Assembly: GCA_944329375.1 (NCBI GenBank)
Contig: CALVIB010000001.1
Location: forward strand, 62,001 to 126,000
Source: an uncultured Bacilli bacterium
GTDB taxonomy: Bacteria > Bacillota_I > Bacilli_A > RF39 > UBA660
Direction: 5' to 3'
Length of the DNA stretch: 64,000 nt
Shown: positions 55,205 to 63,568 of the stretch, one piece after another
Position numbering within the stretch: position 1 is the stretch's first letter
How the letters are laid out: every line of letters starts with the position of its first letter
Program-made: the position numbers and the translations under genes
Notes under the pieces: model-generated
What the model saw: only the letters and a program-made list of their open reading frames with translations
The model's database searches: none
Told to the model about the DNA's origin: nothing

Positions 55205-55659
55205 AATTTATTAAATTATTTAATAAATCTTATAATATATTTATTAATAAATATGATATTAACTCTACTATCATTCATAATGATATTAATTCAACTAATG
55301 TTATAAATAATTCAGGGCAATTATATTTAATAGATTTTGATCTTTGCATAAAAAGTACTGAATATGTTGATTTTGTAGATGCTTGTATGAAAAGATATGA
55401 TTCTATTGACTATATAGAAAAAAACTTTAAGGATTTTATTACTAATATTAATAAAAATATTGTAATATATAATAAGTATAATAGTAATTTAATTTTGCAG
55501 TGCGAAGGTGTATACTTAATGTGTATAATAAAATTATTTGCATTCTATTTTTATGTTATGTTAAGAAAAGAAAATTTTAATGTATTTAATGAAAATTTAA
55601 ATGTAGTATATAGGATATGTTGTAATTTATATGATTTAGTGGGAGGTAGTTATGATTAG
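55180..55659 (+). pseudogene. C-terminal remnant of an APH/choline-kinase-type phosphotransferase
   Basis: A frame opens at 55180 after a TGA, with no start codon or ribosome site. The sequence reads IIHNDINSTNVINNSGQLY then LIDFDLC, i.e. Brenner's HxDxxxxN and IDFD motifs (about 55276-55341), and continues as a helical C-terminal lobe. The N-lobe and nucleotide loop are absent. An internal ATG at 55387 would start after the catalytic motif. I infer a 5'-truncated aminoglycoside-phosphotransferase-like gene. Confidence 0.75.
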
Positions 55660-56137
55660 AAAAGCAAATATTAATGATGCTAAAGATATTGTTAGAGTGA
55701 ATGTTATGGGGTGGAAAAATACTTATAGACATATTTTTCCACAAACATTTTTAGACAGCCTTAATCCTGAAGATGAAAATAGTATAAGGAAATGTCAAGA
55801 TAAAATCAATCAATATGCGGTTTGTGAAATTGATAATAAAATTGTAGCTATGGTAAGATATGGTAGAAATAAAAAGAATTATGATGATTCATATGCAGAA
55901 ATATATGCATTATATGTTGATGATTCTTATAAAAAACAAGGAATTGGGTCTAAACTTGTTACATTTGCTTTTGAGGATTTAAAAAAAGAATATAATTATG
56001 TGTTAATTAGTACTTTAGTAAATAATTCAGCTAATGAATTTTATAAGAAAATAGGAGGAAAATTTGTTGGCAATTGTGATTTTTTGTTAGATAATAAAAA
56101 ATTTGTTGAAAATATATATGAGTTTTTATTAAAATAA
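55652..56137 (+). CDS. GNAT family N-acetyltransferase
   Basis: The 161 residues show MIRKANINDAKDIV, the acetyl-CoA-binding loop ALYVDDSYKKQGIGSKLV (about 90-107) and NEFYKKIGGKFVG near the C-terminus. These are typical GNAT features. The start overlaps the end of the kinase remnant by 8 bp, so the two genes arrived as one unit. A GGGAGG site supports the ATG. The substrate is unknown; an antibiotic or small amine is possible given the APH-like neighbour. Confidence 0.85.
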   Translation: MIRKANINDAKDIVRVNVMGWKNTYRHIFPQTFLDSLNPEDENSIRKCQDKINQYAVCEIDNKIVAMVRYGRNKKNYDDSYAEIYALYVDDSYKKQGIGSKLVTFAFEDLKKEYNYVLISTLVNNSANEFYKKIGGKFVGNCDFLLDNKKFVENIYEFLLK

Positions 56138-56640
56138 TTGTGTTAAAAGTATTGATATTCATTGTAAAAACATATAATATATTTACATCAAAAAAATTTA
56201 TGGTAATATCCAAAAGTAACGGAAACTGAGAATTGTTGAAAATAAGTTCTAAAAGTAAAGGACCAAAAAGTCGACTGAAATTTCAGCCGACTTTTTGTAT
56301 AAAAAAATATAAAATTCTAAAAATAAGGGATATTTTAATTCTCTCAGTCAAATCATAAGAACATTTACCATTTGAGTTTTCATGATGTAAACTATTAATA
56401 TGAGAAGATAATTAAATTTTTTATAAAAATATGTTTTTGAGGAAATTCTTTTAAGAATTACTATTCTTATTAATTCGTGATTATTTTTAATAGAATCTTT
56501 TTCATAGCTAGAGCATGAAGATTGTTCAATTTAATCATGAAAATTTTTCATAAATAAAATTTATGATATTTTCGTAAAAAAAGAAACTCAAATTCAAATA
56601 ACCTTGTTATTATAAAAAAAATAGTATAAAATAAAATATA
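56138..56640. other. Gene-free region with a terminator-like hairpin
   Basis: The ~500-bp AT-rich region has a strong stem, AAAAAGTCG-CTGAA / TTCAG-CGACTTTTT (56265-56297), which can end transcription in both directions. The remaining part (56300-56640) contains short A/T repeats but no gene, tRNA or riboswitch that I can recognise. Confidence 0.55.
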
Positions 56641-56650
56641 GGTGATAGGA

Positions 56651-57022
56651 ATGAAAAATGGATTTACACTAGTTGAATTATTAGCTATATTAGCCGTACT
56701 AGGAGTTATCCTTTTAGTATCAGTTCCAAGTATCGTATCAACAAACCAAAAATTAAAACAACAAGACTATGAAAGATATGTTAATAATATTGAAAATGCA
56801 GCTGAAATATATGTCGAAGCACATTCTGATAGAGAAGAATATGCTGAATTAAAAGTAACAAAAAATAAAACATTAACCATAAGTACAGATACTTTAATTA
56901 CTAGTGGTGTTATTCAAGGAACATTAAAAAATCCTAAAACCAATGTACAATTAACTGAAGAAAATGGCTTTGTAACTGTCAGAAATGAAAATGGCACACT
57001 TAAATATACTTATTCAAGTTAG
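56651..57022 (+). CDS. Type IV prepilin-like protein
   Basis: The 123 residues start MKNGFTLVELLAILAVLGVILL, with the peptidase site after Gly-4 and Glu at mature position 5. The soluble part is small and Cys-free (KLKQQDYERYVNNIENAAEIYVE ...). The ATG at 56651 follows an AGGTGATAGGA site; an in-frame GTG three codons earlier is part of that site. It lies directly before pgk, with no pilus assembly genes. Confidence 0.83.
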   Translation: MKNGFTLVELLAILAVLGVILLVSVPSIVSTNQKLKQQDYERYVNNIENAAEIYVEAHSDREEYAELKVTKNKTLTISTDTLITSGVIQGTLKNPKTNVQLTEENGFVTVRNENGTLKYTYSS

Positions 57023-57033
57023 GAGGAAAACAA

Positions 57034-58218
57034 GTGAAAAAAACTATCAAAGATTATGATTTAAGTGGTAAAAAAATAATTATTAGATGTGACTTTAACG
57101 TTCCAATAGATGGTGGAATAATTAAAGATGATAGTAGAATAAGAAAAAGTTTAAAAACGATTAAATATGCTATAAAAAATAACGCCAAAGTTATTTTAAT
57201 GTCACACCTAGGTAGAATAAAAACTGAAGAAGATAAAGAAAAATATACTTTAAAACCAGTAGGTAAATGCTTATCAAATCTTCTAAGAAAAAAAGTGACA
57301 TTCATAGACCAAACAAGAGGAGAAAAATTAGAAAAAGCCATAAATAACATGAAAAATAAAGATATTATCTTAATTGAAAACACTCGTTTTGAAGATTTAG
57401 ATGGAAAAAAAGAAAGTAATAATGACCAAGAATTAGGTAAATATTGGGCTAGTCTAGGGGATATCTTTATAAATGATGCCTTTGGAACAATTCATAGAGC
57501 TCATGCATCTAACTTAGGTATTGCTAGTAATTTACCAAATGGTTTAGGTTTCTTAGTTGAAGAAGAAATAAAAAAACTAACCAAACTGATAACTAAACCT
57601 AAAAAACCATATACAATTATATTGGGCGGTGCTAAAGTCAGTGATAAAATTGGTGTTATAAGTAATTTAATAACTAAAGCCGATTATATCTTAATAGGTG
57701 GAGGTATGGCTTTCACATTCTTAAAAGCAGCTGGTTTTAATATTGGCTCATCTATATGTGAAAAAGAAAAAATAAATTATTGTAAAGAAATATTAGATAA
57801 ATATCAAGAAAAAATTATCTTACCAATAGATGTAATTACCGCCAAAGAATTAAAAGAAAATATAAAAACAAATGAAAGATTTATAAATGAAATTGAAGAA
57901 GATGAACTAGGTTTAGATATTGGTCCTAGAACATTAGAAGTATTTAAACAATATCTAGATGATTGTAAAACCATATTTTGGAATGGTCCAGTTGGTTGTT
58001 TTGAAACTAAAGGTTTTGAAAACGGAACAAAAGAATTATTAAAAATAATCACAAACACAAAAGCTTATACAGTAGTTGGTGGAGGAGATACATTAAGAGC
58101 CGCTAATACTTTCAACTATGAAAATAAAATCAGCCATATATCGACAGGTGGTGGCGCATCACTCGCATTTCTAGAAGGAATAGAGCTTCCAGCTCTAAAA
58201 ATAATTGATGAAAAATAA
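57034..58218 (+). CDS. pgk: Phosphoglycerate kinase
   Basis: The 394 residues begin IIIRCDFNVPIDGGIIKDDSRI and contain SHLGR, ENTRF, NDAFGTIHRAHAS, the hinge/nucleotide GGAKVSDKIGVI, NGPVGCFE and the C-terminal VGGGDTLRAAN ... STGGGASL. All motifs are canonical. The start is GTG with AGGAGG 7 bases upstream. The next gene overlaps the end by 11 bp. Confidence 0.96.
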   Translation: MKKTIKDYDLSGKKIIIRCDFNVPIDGGIIKDDSRIRKSLKTIKYAIKNNAKVILMSHLGRIKTEEDKEKYTLKPVGKCLSNLLRKKVTFIDQTRGEKLEKAINNMKNKDIILIENTRFEDLDGKKESNNDQELGKYWASLGDIFINDAFGTIHRAHASNLGIASNLPNGLGFLVEEEIKKLTKLITKPKKPYTIILGGAKVSDKIGVISNLITKADYILIGGGMAFTFLKAAGFNIGSSICEKEKINYCKEILDKYQEKIILPIDVITAKELKENIKTNERFINEIEEDELGLDIGPRTLEVFKQYLDDCKTIFWNGPVGCFETKGFENGTKELLKIITNTKAYTVVGGGDTLRAANTFNYENKISHISTGGGASLAFLEGIELPALKIIDEK

Positions 58219-59206
58219 TAAAAGAAACTTTATAATTATTATTGCCATTACCTTCATAATATTGTATTTTGTTTTAAAAGATAACTTTGTCCAAAAAATA
58301 GAGTACCTATTATCCTTTGATATTAAATGGCTATTACTATCTTTTCTCTTAATTTTAGCATATTGGTTTTTAAAAGGATTAGTATTATATTATTGCACGC
58401 ATAAAATAAATAAAAAATATACCGAAAAAAAAGGTATTCTCCTTATGATAACAACTCAGTTTTTCCATGCCATAACCCCATTTGCAGCTGGCGGTCAACC
58501 TTGGCAAATATATAAATTAAAAAAAGATGGCCTAACTTTAGCTGAATCCACTAACGTTGTCATTCAAGATTTCATTGCTTATCAAATAGCCTTAGTTTTC
58601 CTAGGACTGTGTGCTATTACATCAAACTATATATTTCATATATTTCCTAGTGATTCATTATTAAAAAAACTAGTTACCATAGGATTTATCATAAATACTG
58701 TTGTTGTAATTGTCTTATTTATAGTCAGTTTTAGTAAAAAATGGAATAAAAAAATAATCGATGGTGGAATAAACCTTCTTCATAAATTAAAAATAGTAAA
58801 AAATAAAGAAGAAAAGCTAAAAAAATCCGAAAAATTCATTCATAATTTTCATACTAGCGCACTCATCTTATTCAAAGATAAATTTAATATGATAAGAATA
58901 ATCGCATTAAACTTTATAGCCCTAATAGGCCAATACCTAATCCCATTTGTTTTAATGATGGGACTTGGAATATATGTAAATCCATTAATAGTCATAATAA
59001 CTTCTGCCTATGTTATGTTAATAGGCTCCATGGTACCTATTCCAGGAGGAACAGGCGGATTAGAATTTAGTTTCTTAGCTTTTTTCAAAAACTTCATAAC
59101 TGATCCAAAACTATCAATAATTATGATTGTTTGGCGATTAGTCACATATTACTTTGGAATAATTGTAGGTGGCTTAACCTTAAACTTTAATAAGGAGGCA
59201 AAATAA
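58208..59206 (+). CDS. Flippase-like membrane protein (lysylphosphatidylglycerol synthase TM family)
   Basis: The 332 residues have seven to eight membrane segments with family motifs FFHAITPFAAGGQPWQIY and VPIPGGTGGLEFSFLAFF. The family includes MprF-type flippases and UPF0104 proteins that move aminoacyl- or glycolipids. The ATG at 58208 lies inside pgk, and the stop overlaps the glycosyltransferase start. Together with the next gene it suggests glycolipid synthesis and flipping. No enzymatic domain is present. Confidence 0.85.
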   Translation: MKNNKRNFIIIIAITFIILYFVLKDNFVQKIEYLLSFDIKWLLLSFLLILAYWFLKGLVLYYCTHKINKKYTEKKGILLMITTQFFHAITPFAAGGQPWQIYKLKKDGLTLAESTNVVIQDFIAYQIALVFLGLCAITSNYIFHIFPSDSLLKKLVTIGFIINTVVVIVLFIVSFSKKWNKKIIDGGINLLHKLKIVKNKEEKLKKSEKFIHNFHTSALILFKDKFNMIRIIALNFIALIGQYLIPFVLMMGLGIYVNPLIVIITSAYVMLIGSMVPIPGGTGGLEFSFLAFFKNFITDPKLSIIMIVWRLVTYYFGIIVGGLTLNFNKEAK

Positions 59207-60429
59207 TGCGTATTGGAATATTTACAGAAACATATACACCATATATTAGTGGTTTAGTTACTAGTGAATTAATGCTTAAAGAAGCTTTAGAAAAAAAAGG
59301 TCATGAAGTATATGTTGTTACAGCCAACTTGACAAACTCTCACTATGAATATGATGAAAAAGAAAAAGTTCTTAGAATACCAGGTATTCCAACAGGTATA
59401 TATGATTCAAGATTAACTAGTATATATCCAATAAAAGCCATTAATAAAATAAAAAACTGGAACTTAGATGTTATTCATTCACAAACTGAATTTGCCATCG
59501 GAACATTCGCAAGATTGTTTGCTAAACAATATAATATTCCAATTGTTCATACATATCATACAATGTATGAAGACTATGTTCATTATATAACCAAAGGTCA
59601 CTTTGATAAATCAAGTAAAAAACTAGTAGAATATCTAACCAAATTCTACTGTGATAAAACAATAAATGAATTAATAGTTCCAACTAAAAAAGCCTATGAC
59701 TTATTCAAAAAGAAATATAATGTTGAAAGAAATATTCATATAATTCCAACAGGTATAGAAGTTGAAAGATTCTATAAAGAAAAAATAGATTCTAAAAAAA
59801 TAAATATCTTAAAAAAACAATATGGTATATCCAAAAAAGATTTTACCGCTGTATTTGTTGGCCGTATAGCCGAAGAAAAAAACATCCCATTTTTAATCAA
59901 TATTACCCAAGACTTAATTAAAACCAAACCAAACTTTAAACTATTAATAATAGGCGATGGTCCAGATAAAGAAACCTATGAAAAACTAACTAAAGAAAAA
60001 CACCCAGAAAATAACATCATCTTTACAGGTAAAGTTCCATGGGATGAAATTCCTATCTACTATCAATTAGCTGATATATTCATATCCGCATCCCAAAGCG
60101 AAACTCAGGGTTTAACAATCATTGAAGCTATGGCTGCCTCACTTCCAGTTTTATGCATCGATGATGAAAGCTTTAGAGATACCGTAGTTGATGATTTAAA
60201 TGGTTATCTGTTCAAAGATGAAATGGCTTGTAAAAAAATAATTTTAAAAATCATGAATGATAAAAAATTATTAACCCAGCTGCAAAACGGTGCTAGAAAC
60301 AGCGCCGAAATGCACTCATCAAAATACTTTGCTGAAAAAGTTTTAGATGTCTATAAATTAGCCATCGATAATCGCAAACCGAGTTATAAAGAAAAAATAA
60401 CAAACTTAATTAGAAAGGTCTTTTCATGA
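59206..60429 (+). CDS. Glycosyltransferase family 4, probable diacylglycerol glycosyltransferase
   Basis: The 407 residues start MRIGIFTETYTPYISGLVTS, as in GT4 glycolipid synthases. VIHSQTEFAIGT, VHTYHTMYEDYVHY, IPTGIEVERF, FVGRIAEEKNI and the nucleotide-sugar motif SASQSETQGLTIIEAMAA follow. Such enzymes make glucosyl-diacylglycerol in Bacilli and mollicutes. It sits between a flippase-like gene and tpiA, overlapping both. The exact sugar and acceptor are inferred. Confidence 0.85.
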   Translation: MRIGIFTETYTPYISGLVTSELMLKEALEKKGHEVYVVTANLTNSHYEYDEKEKVLRIPGIPTGIYDSRLTSIYPIKAINKIKNWNLDVIHSQTEFAIGTFARLFAKQYNIPIVHTYHTMYEDYVHYITKGHFDKSSKKLVEYLTKFYCDKTINELIVPTKKAYDLFKKKYNVERNIHIIPTGIEVERFYKEKIDSKKINILKKQYGISKKDFTAVFVGRIAEEKNIPFLINITQDLIKTKPNFKLLIIGDGPDKETYEKLTKEKHPENNIIFTGKVPWDEIPIYYQLADIFISASQSETQGLTIIEAMAASLPVLCIDDESFRDTVVDDLNGYLFKDEMACKKIILKIMNDKKLLTQLQNGARNSAEMHSSKYFAEKVLDVYKLAIDNRKPSYKEKITNLIRKVFS

Positions 60430-61115
60430 AAAAATTAATATTTGCTAATTTAAAAATGTATCAAAACACAAAAAAAGAAATAGATAACTATTTAAATGAA
60501 TTAAATAGTGAAAAATTAAACTTTATAGCCATACCACCTATCATTTACTTAGATAGATTTATTCAAAGAGGTTTTACTTGTGGAGTTCAAAACATATCAG
60601 TCTATGAAGAAGGTGCTCACACAGGCGAAACATCAGTACTTTCTATCAAAGATATGGGATGTAAATATGTTTTAGTAGGTCATAGTGAAATAAGAAATAA
60701 TGAAACAGACAAAATGATTAATATAAAAATAAAAATCATCTTAAAAAATAATCTTATACCTATTTTATGTATTGGTGAAAGCCTAGAAGCGTATAATCAG
60801 AAACAAACTAAAGAAATATTAAAAAAACAAATACAAAATGCCTTAAAAGACACAAATGAAAAAGTAATTATCTCCTATGAACCAGTATGGGCAATAGGAA
60901 CTGGCAAAACACCGACAAATGAAGAAATTATAGATATAATTAACTATATAAAAAGTTTATTTAACTATGATATAACTGTTTTATATGGTGGGAGTGTTTC
61001 TTTAGAAAATATAGAAACATTAAATAAAACAAATAATGTAAATGGATTTTTAATTGGCAAAGCTGCCACAAATCCAAGTAGTTTAAAAAAAATTATAGAA
61101 GTTGCACGTATGTAA
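60426..61115 (+). CDS. tpiA: Triosephosphate isomerase
   Basis: The 229 residues contain FANLKMY (N and K of the active site), GVQNIS, the catalytic His in YVLVGHSEIR and the catalytic Glu in SYEPVWAIGTG, plus LYGGSV for phosphate binding. The protein is shorter than the usual ~250 residues. Its start overlaps the glycosyltransferase stop (ATGA). A terminator follows. Confidence 0.94.
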   Translation: MKKLIFANLKMYQNTKKEIDNYLNELNSEKLNFIAIPPIIYLDRFIQRGFTCGVQNISVYEEGAHTGETSVLSIKDMGCKYVLVGHSEIRNNETDKMINIKIKIILKNNLIPILCIGESLEAYNQKQTKEILKKQIQNALKDTNEKVIISYEPVWAIGTGKTPTNEEIIDIINYIKSLFNYDITVLYGGSVSLENIETLNKTNNVNGFLIGKAATNPSSLKKIIEVARM

Positions 61116-61130
61116 CTTCTATTTTATTTT
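61096..61130 (+). terminator. Terminator after tpiA
   Basis: The stem TAGAAGTT / AACTTCTA with a 10-nt loop is followed by a T-rich run. It overlaps the end of the coding region. Confidence 0.72.
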
Positions 61131-61137
61131 TCGACAA
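61130..61137 (-). promoter_or_regulatory. Consensus 0A box upstream of spo0A
   Basis: Read on the minus strand, the sequence TTGTCGAA matches the core Spo0A-binding box (TTGTCGAA). It lies about 80 bp before the spo0A start and close to a TATAAT promoter (about 61180). It fits known autoregulation of spo0A by Spo0A~P. Confidence 0.65.
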
Positions 61138-61212
61138 AACTAGCTATTTTTTACTCTAGAAAATAGTGTCAATCTTTTGTATAATTTGAATATAGTAAAG
61201 GGGAATGAAAAA

Positions 61213-61977
61213 ATGGAAAGAATAAATATTTTAATGATTGATGATAATGTAAACCTTATAGAAATGGTTAAAGAATATTTCAAAGGAAATGAAGAAGTAA
61301 ATATAACATATGAAGCCCATGATGGTGAAGAAGGTATGAACGAAATAGTAAAAAATGAAAAAAGTATAGATTTAATAATCTTAGATTTAATTATGCCTAA
61401 TAAAGATGGAATATATGTCTTAAATGAAATGAAAAAAAGAGGTATAAATAAAAAAGTAATCGTTGCTACTAGTTATAATGCAGCTGAAGTAATTAGAGAA
61501 GTATCTGAATTTGGCGTTAGTTATTACATCTTAAAACCTTTTGATTTAACAGACTTAGAAAAAAGAATATACGATATCACTAAAAAAGAAAGTAAAAACC
61601 AAAACATCGATTTTTATACAAGTAATTTACAAGTATCAATAACTAAAATGCTTCATGAATTAGGTATACCTTCACATATAAAAGGTTATCAATATATAAG
61701 AGAAGCCGTAAACATAATATTTGAAAACCCATCAGTAATTGGTGGTATAACTAAAGAATTATATCCAGAGTTAGCTAAAAAATTTAATACAACTACATCT
61801 AGAGTTGAAAGAGCAATAAGACATGCAATTGAAGTCAGTTGGAATAGAGGAAACCTAGATTTCATGGAAGAAATATTTGGTTATAGTGTCGATATAGATA
61901 AAGCTAAACCAACTAATTCTGAATTTATGGTTACCATAGCTGATAAATTAAGATTAGATTTCCATCAGGTAAACTAA
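61213..61977 (+). CDS. spo0A: Sporulation transcription factor Spo0A
   Basis: The 254 residues have an N-terminal receiver domain (DDN near residue 10, phosphoacceptor in [14 protein letters not shown] in VATSY, K in ILKPFD) and the Spo0A-specific DNA-binding domain. The latter reads [48 protein letters not shown] and [17 protein letters not shown]. Spo0A~P starts sporulation. The ATG at 61213 follows AAAGGGG at a good distance; upstream in-frame starts lack a site. A 0A box lies upstream. Confidence 0.96.
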   Translation: MERINILMIDDNVNLIEMVKEYFKGNEEVNITYEAHDGEEGMNEIVKNEKSIDLIILDLIMPNKDGIYVLNEMKKRGINKKVIVATSYNAAEVIREVSEFGVSYYILKPFDLTDLEKRIYDITKKESKNQNIDFYTSNLQVSITKMLHELGIPSHIKGYQYIREAVNIIFENPSVIGGITKELYPELAKKFNTTTSRVERAIRHAIEVSWNRGNLDFMEEIFGYSVDIDKAKPTNSEFMVTIADKLRLDFHQVN

Positions 61978-62055
61978 TCTTTTTACATGCTATTTTTAAT
62001 TTTCTTTTCGTGTTGTTTAATATTTAATGTATAATAAAGATAAGGAGGAGGAAAA

Positions 62056-62442
62056 ATGAAAAGCAAAGGATTTACATTAGCTGAATTATTAGGAACGGTT
62101 GTTATATTATCTATAATTGCTATAATTGCTTTTCCATCGATATTAGGATTACTAAACAGTTCACAAGAAAAAATAGATAAATCAATGAAAGACTATGCAA
62201 TAAATGCAACTAAAAAATATGTTAATGATAATATGGATTTGTTTCCAAAAGCATTAGAAACAGATACAAGTGAAAAAAAATACGGCGATGATGGAAATAT
62301 TAAAATTCAATCATTAATAGATAAAGGTTATATAACAATAAGCTATGAAAAAAACTGTCAAATGTTAAATGACTATATAACAGTAACTAGTGATTCAAAA
62401 AAATACAATTATAAATATGTTGAAGTAGAAGGAGATTGTTAA
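62056..62442 (+). CDS. Type IV prepilin-like protein
   Basis: The 128 residues start MKSKGFTLAELLGTVVILSII, with the peptidase site after Gly-5 and Glu at mature position 5. There are two Cys near the end (NCQML and GDC), a possible disulphide. An AAGGAGGAGG site precedes the ATG. It is a single gene, next to no pilus genes. It is most like the gene at 26355 in size and Cys placement. Confidence 0.85.
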   Translation: MKSKGFTLAELLGTVVILSIIAIIAFPSILGLLNSSQEKIDKSMKDYAINATKKYVNDNMDLFPKALETDTSEKKYGDDGNIKIQSLIDKGYITISYEKNCQMLNDYITVTSDSKKYNYKYVEVEGDC

Positions 62443-62478
62443 AAGATTTAATTTTATTAATTATAATTGAATCTTTTA
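62441..62478 (+). terminator. Putative terminator after the last prepilin gene
   Basis: The stem AAAAGATT / AATCTTTT has an AT-rich 21-nt loop and no long T-run beyond the stem. Confidence 0.45.
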
Positions 62479-62537
62479 AATTCAATAAAACACACACAAA
62501 ATTAGAAAACGGGCAATATACATTGCTTTTTTTATAC

Positions 62538-62580
62538 CCAAATTACAAGAATTACAATAAAATTACAAGAATTACAAGAA
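62538..62580. repeat. Short tandem repeat AATTACAAGAATTACAA
   Basis: Two degenerate copies of a ~20-bp AAATTACAAGAATTACAA unit lie in tandem, just before the promoter of the next gene. They may be a binding site or simple slippage. Confidence 0.6.
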
Positions 62581-62585
62581 AACCA

Positions 62586-62614
62586 TTGACTACATCTAAT
62601 TTATTTGTTAATAT
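62586..62614 (+). promoter_or_regulatory. Promoter of the winged-helix / deoxyribosyltransferase-like gene
   Basis: TTGACT (62586-62591), 17-bp spacer, TAATAT (62609-62614). An AAAAGGAGG ribosome site and the ATG at 62639 follow. Confidence 0.75.
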
Positions 62615-62638
62615 GAATATGAAAAGGAGGTATAAAAC

Positions 62639-63568
62639 ATGACAACAAGTGCTATTATACAAGAAAAAGTATTGGATTTTTTATCCGATAATATGAATCA
62701 CAGTGTTTCAGAAATAAAAGAAAATTTAAAAGAAAACCAAATAAATAATTATACTGAAGGACAATTTGCAGGCTCAATAAATACTTTAGTAAGAAATGGT
62801 TCGATAAAAAAAATAAGTAGAGGTATATATAAAATAAGTTTAAGGAGGGAAGAAATGCGAAAATGTTTTATAGTTTCCCCCATAGGTAAAGAAGGCAGTA
62901 CTATAAGAAAAAGAGCTGACCAATTATTTAAATATATAATTTTGCCTGTTTGTAAAGAAACTGGTTTTGAGCCAATAAGAGTAGACAAATTAAACCAGGC
63001 AGATTCTATTACCCAAACAATTATAGATTATCTATTGAATTCAGAGCTAGTCATAGCTGATATTACTGGACATAACCCTAATGCCTTTTATGAAATGGGT
63101 TATCGTGCATCTGCTGGAAAACCGATAATTCATTTAAAAGATAAAAAAGAAGTTATTCCTTTTGATATTGCTGGAATAAGAGCCTTCGATTATGATTTAA
63201 GTGATTTAGATTCTGTTGAAGAAGTAAAATCAAGATTGATTAAAACAATTAATGCTTTATCTTTTGAAGAAACATTAGAGACAGAAGATGCCGAAAATCA
63301 TAAAGATGTAATTCAAGAATTTTCACAGTTAATTCCAATTTTGTATGAAATTCAAGATGAAATCTCTAATCTAAAAAAAGAAATACATAATAAAGATACT
63401 GAAACAATTCAAACGATTGTTAAAGCTTCAGCTTCCACTCATGCCGAAGATGCCAATGCCACATTAATGAAATACATTATCCCAGAAATATTAAATAATC
63501 CTAGGTCGATAAATAAATTAATTAAGTTAAATGAAATAATAAACAAAGGAAATAAAAATGGAGTTTAA
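62639..63568 (+). CDS. Winged-helix protein with a nucleoside-deoxyribosyltransferase-like / TIR-like domain
   Basis: The 309 residues comprise an N-terminal winged-helix-like domain (about 1-70, ending ISRGIYKIS). A domain with CFIVSPIGKEGSTIRKRADQ, LVIADITGHNPNAFYEMGYRASAGKP and IPFDIAGIRAF (about 75-205) follows, then a helical C-terminus. The middle part resembles deoxyribosyltransferase/TIR-type NAD- or nucleoside-cleaving folds found in many bacteria, some in defence loci. The dus gene overlaps its end. Its activity is unknown. Confidence 0.75.
   Translation: MTTSAIIQEKVLDFLSDNMNHSVSEIKENLKENQINNYTEGQFAGSINTLVRNGSIKKISRGIYKISLRREEMRKCFIVSPIGKEGSTIRKRADQLFKYIILPVCKETGFEPIRVDKLNQADSITQTIIDYLLNSELVIADITGHNPNAFYEMGYRASAGKPIIHLKDKKEVIPFDIAGIRAFDYDLSDLDSVEEVKSRLIKTINALSFEETLETEDAENHKDVIQEFSQLIPILYEIQDEISNLKKEIHNKDTETIQTIVKASASTHAEDANATLMKYIIPEILNNPRSINKLIKLNEIINKGNKNGV

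Noticed and set aside
55387-55659. Independent 90-codon gene starting at 55387
   Set aside because: The frame continues upstream with kinase motifs and there is no ribosome site at this ATG; better read as the end of a truncated gene.
62436-62642. 68-codon frame after the last prepilin
   Set aside because: It runs through a hairpin, a tandem repeat and the promoter of the next gene; no ribosome site.
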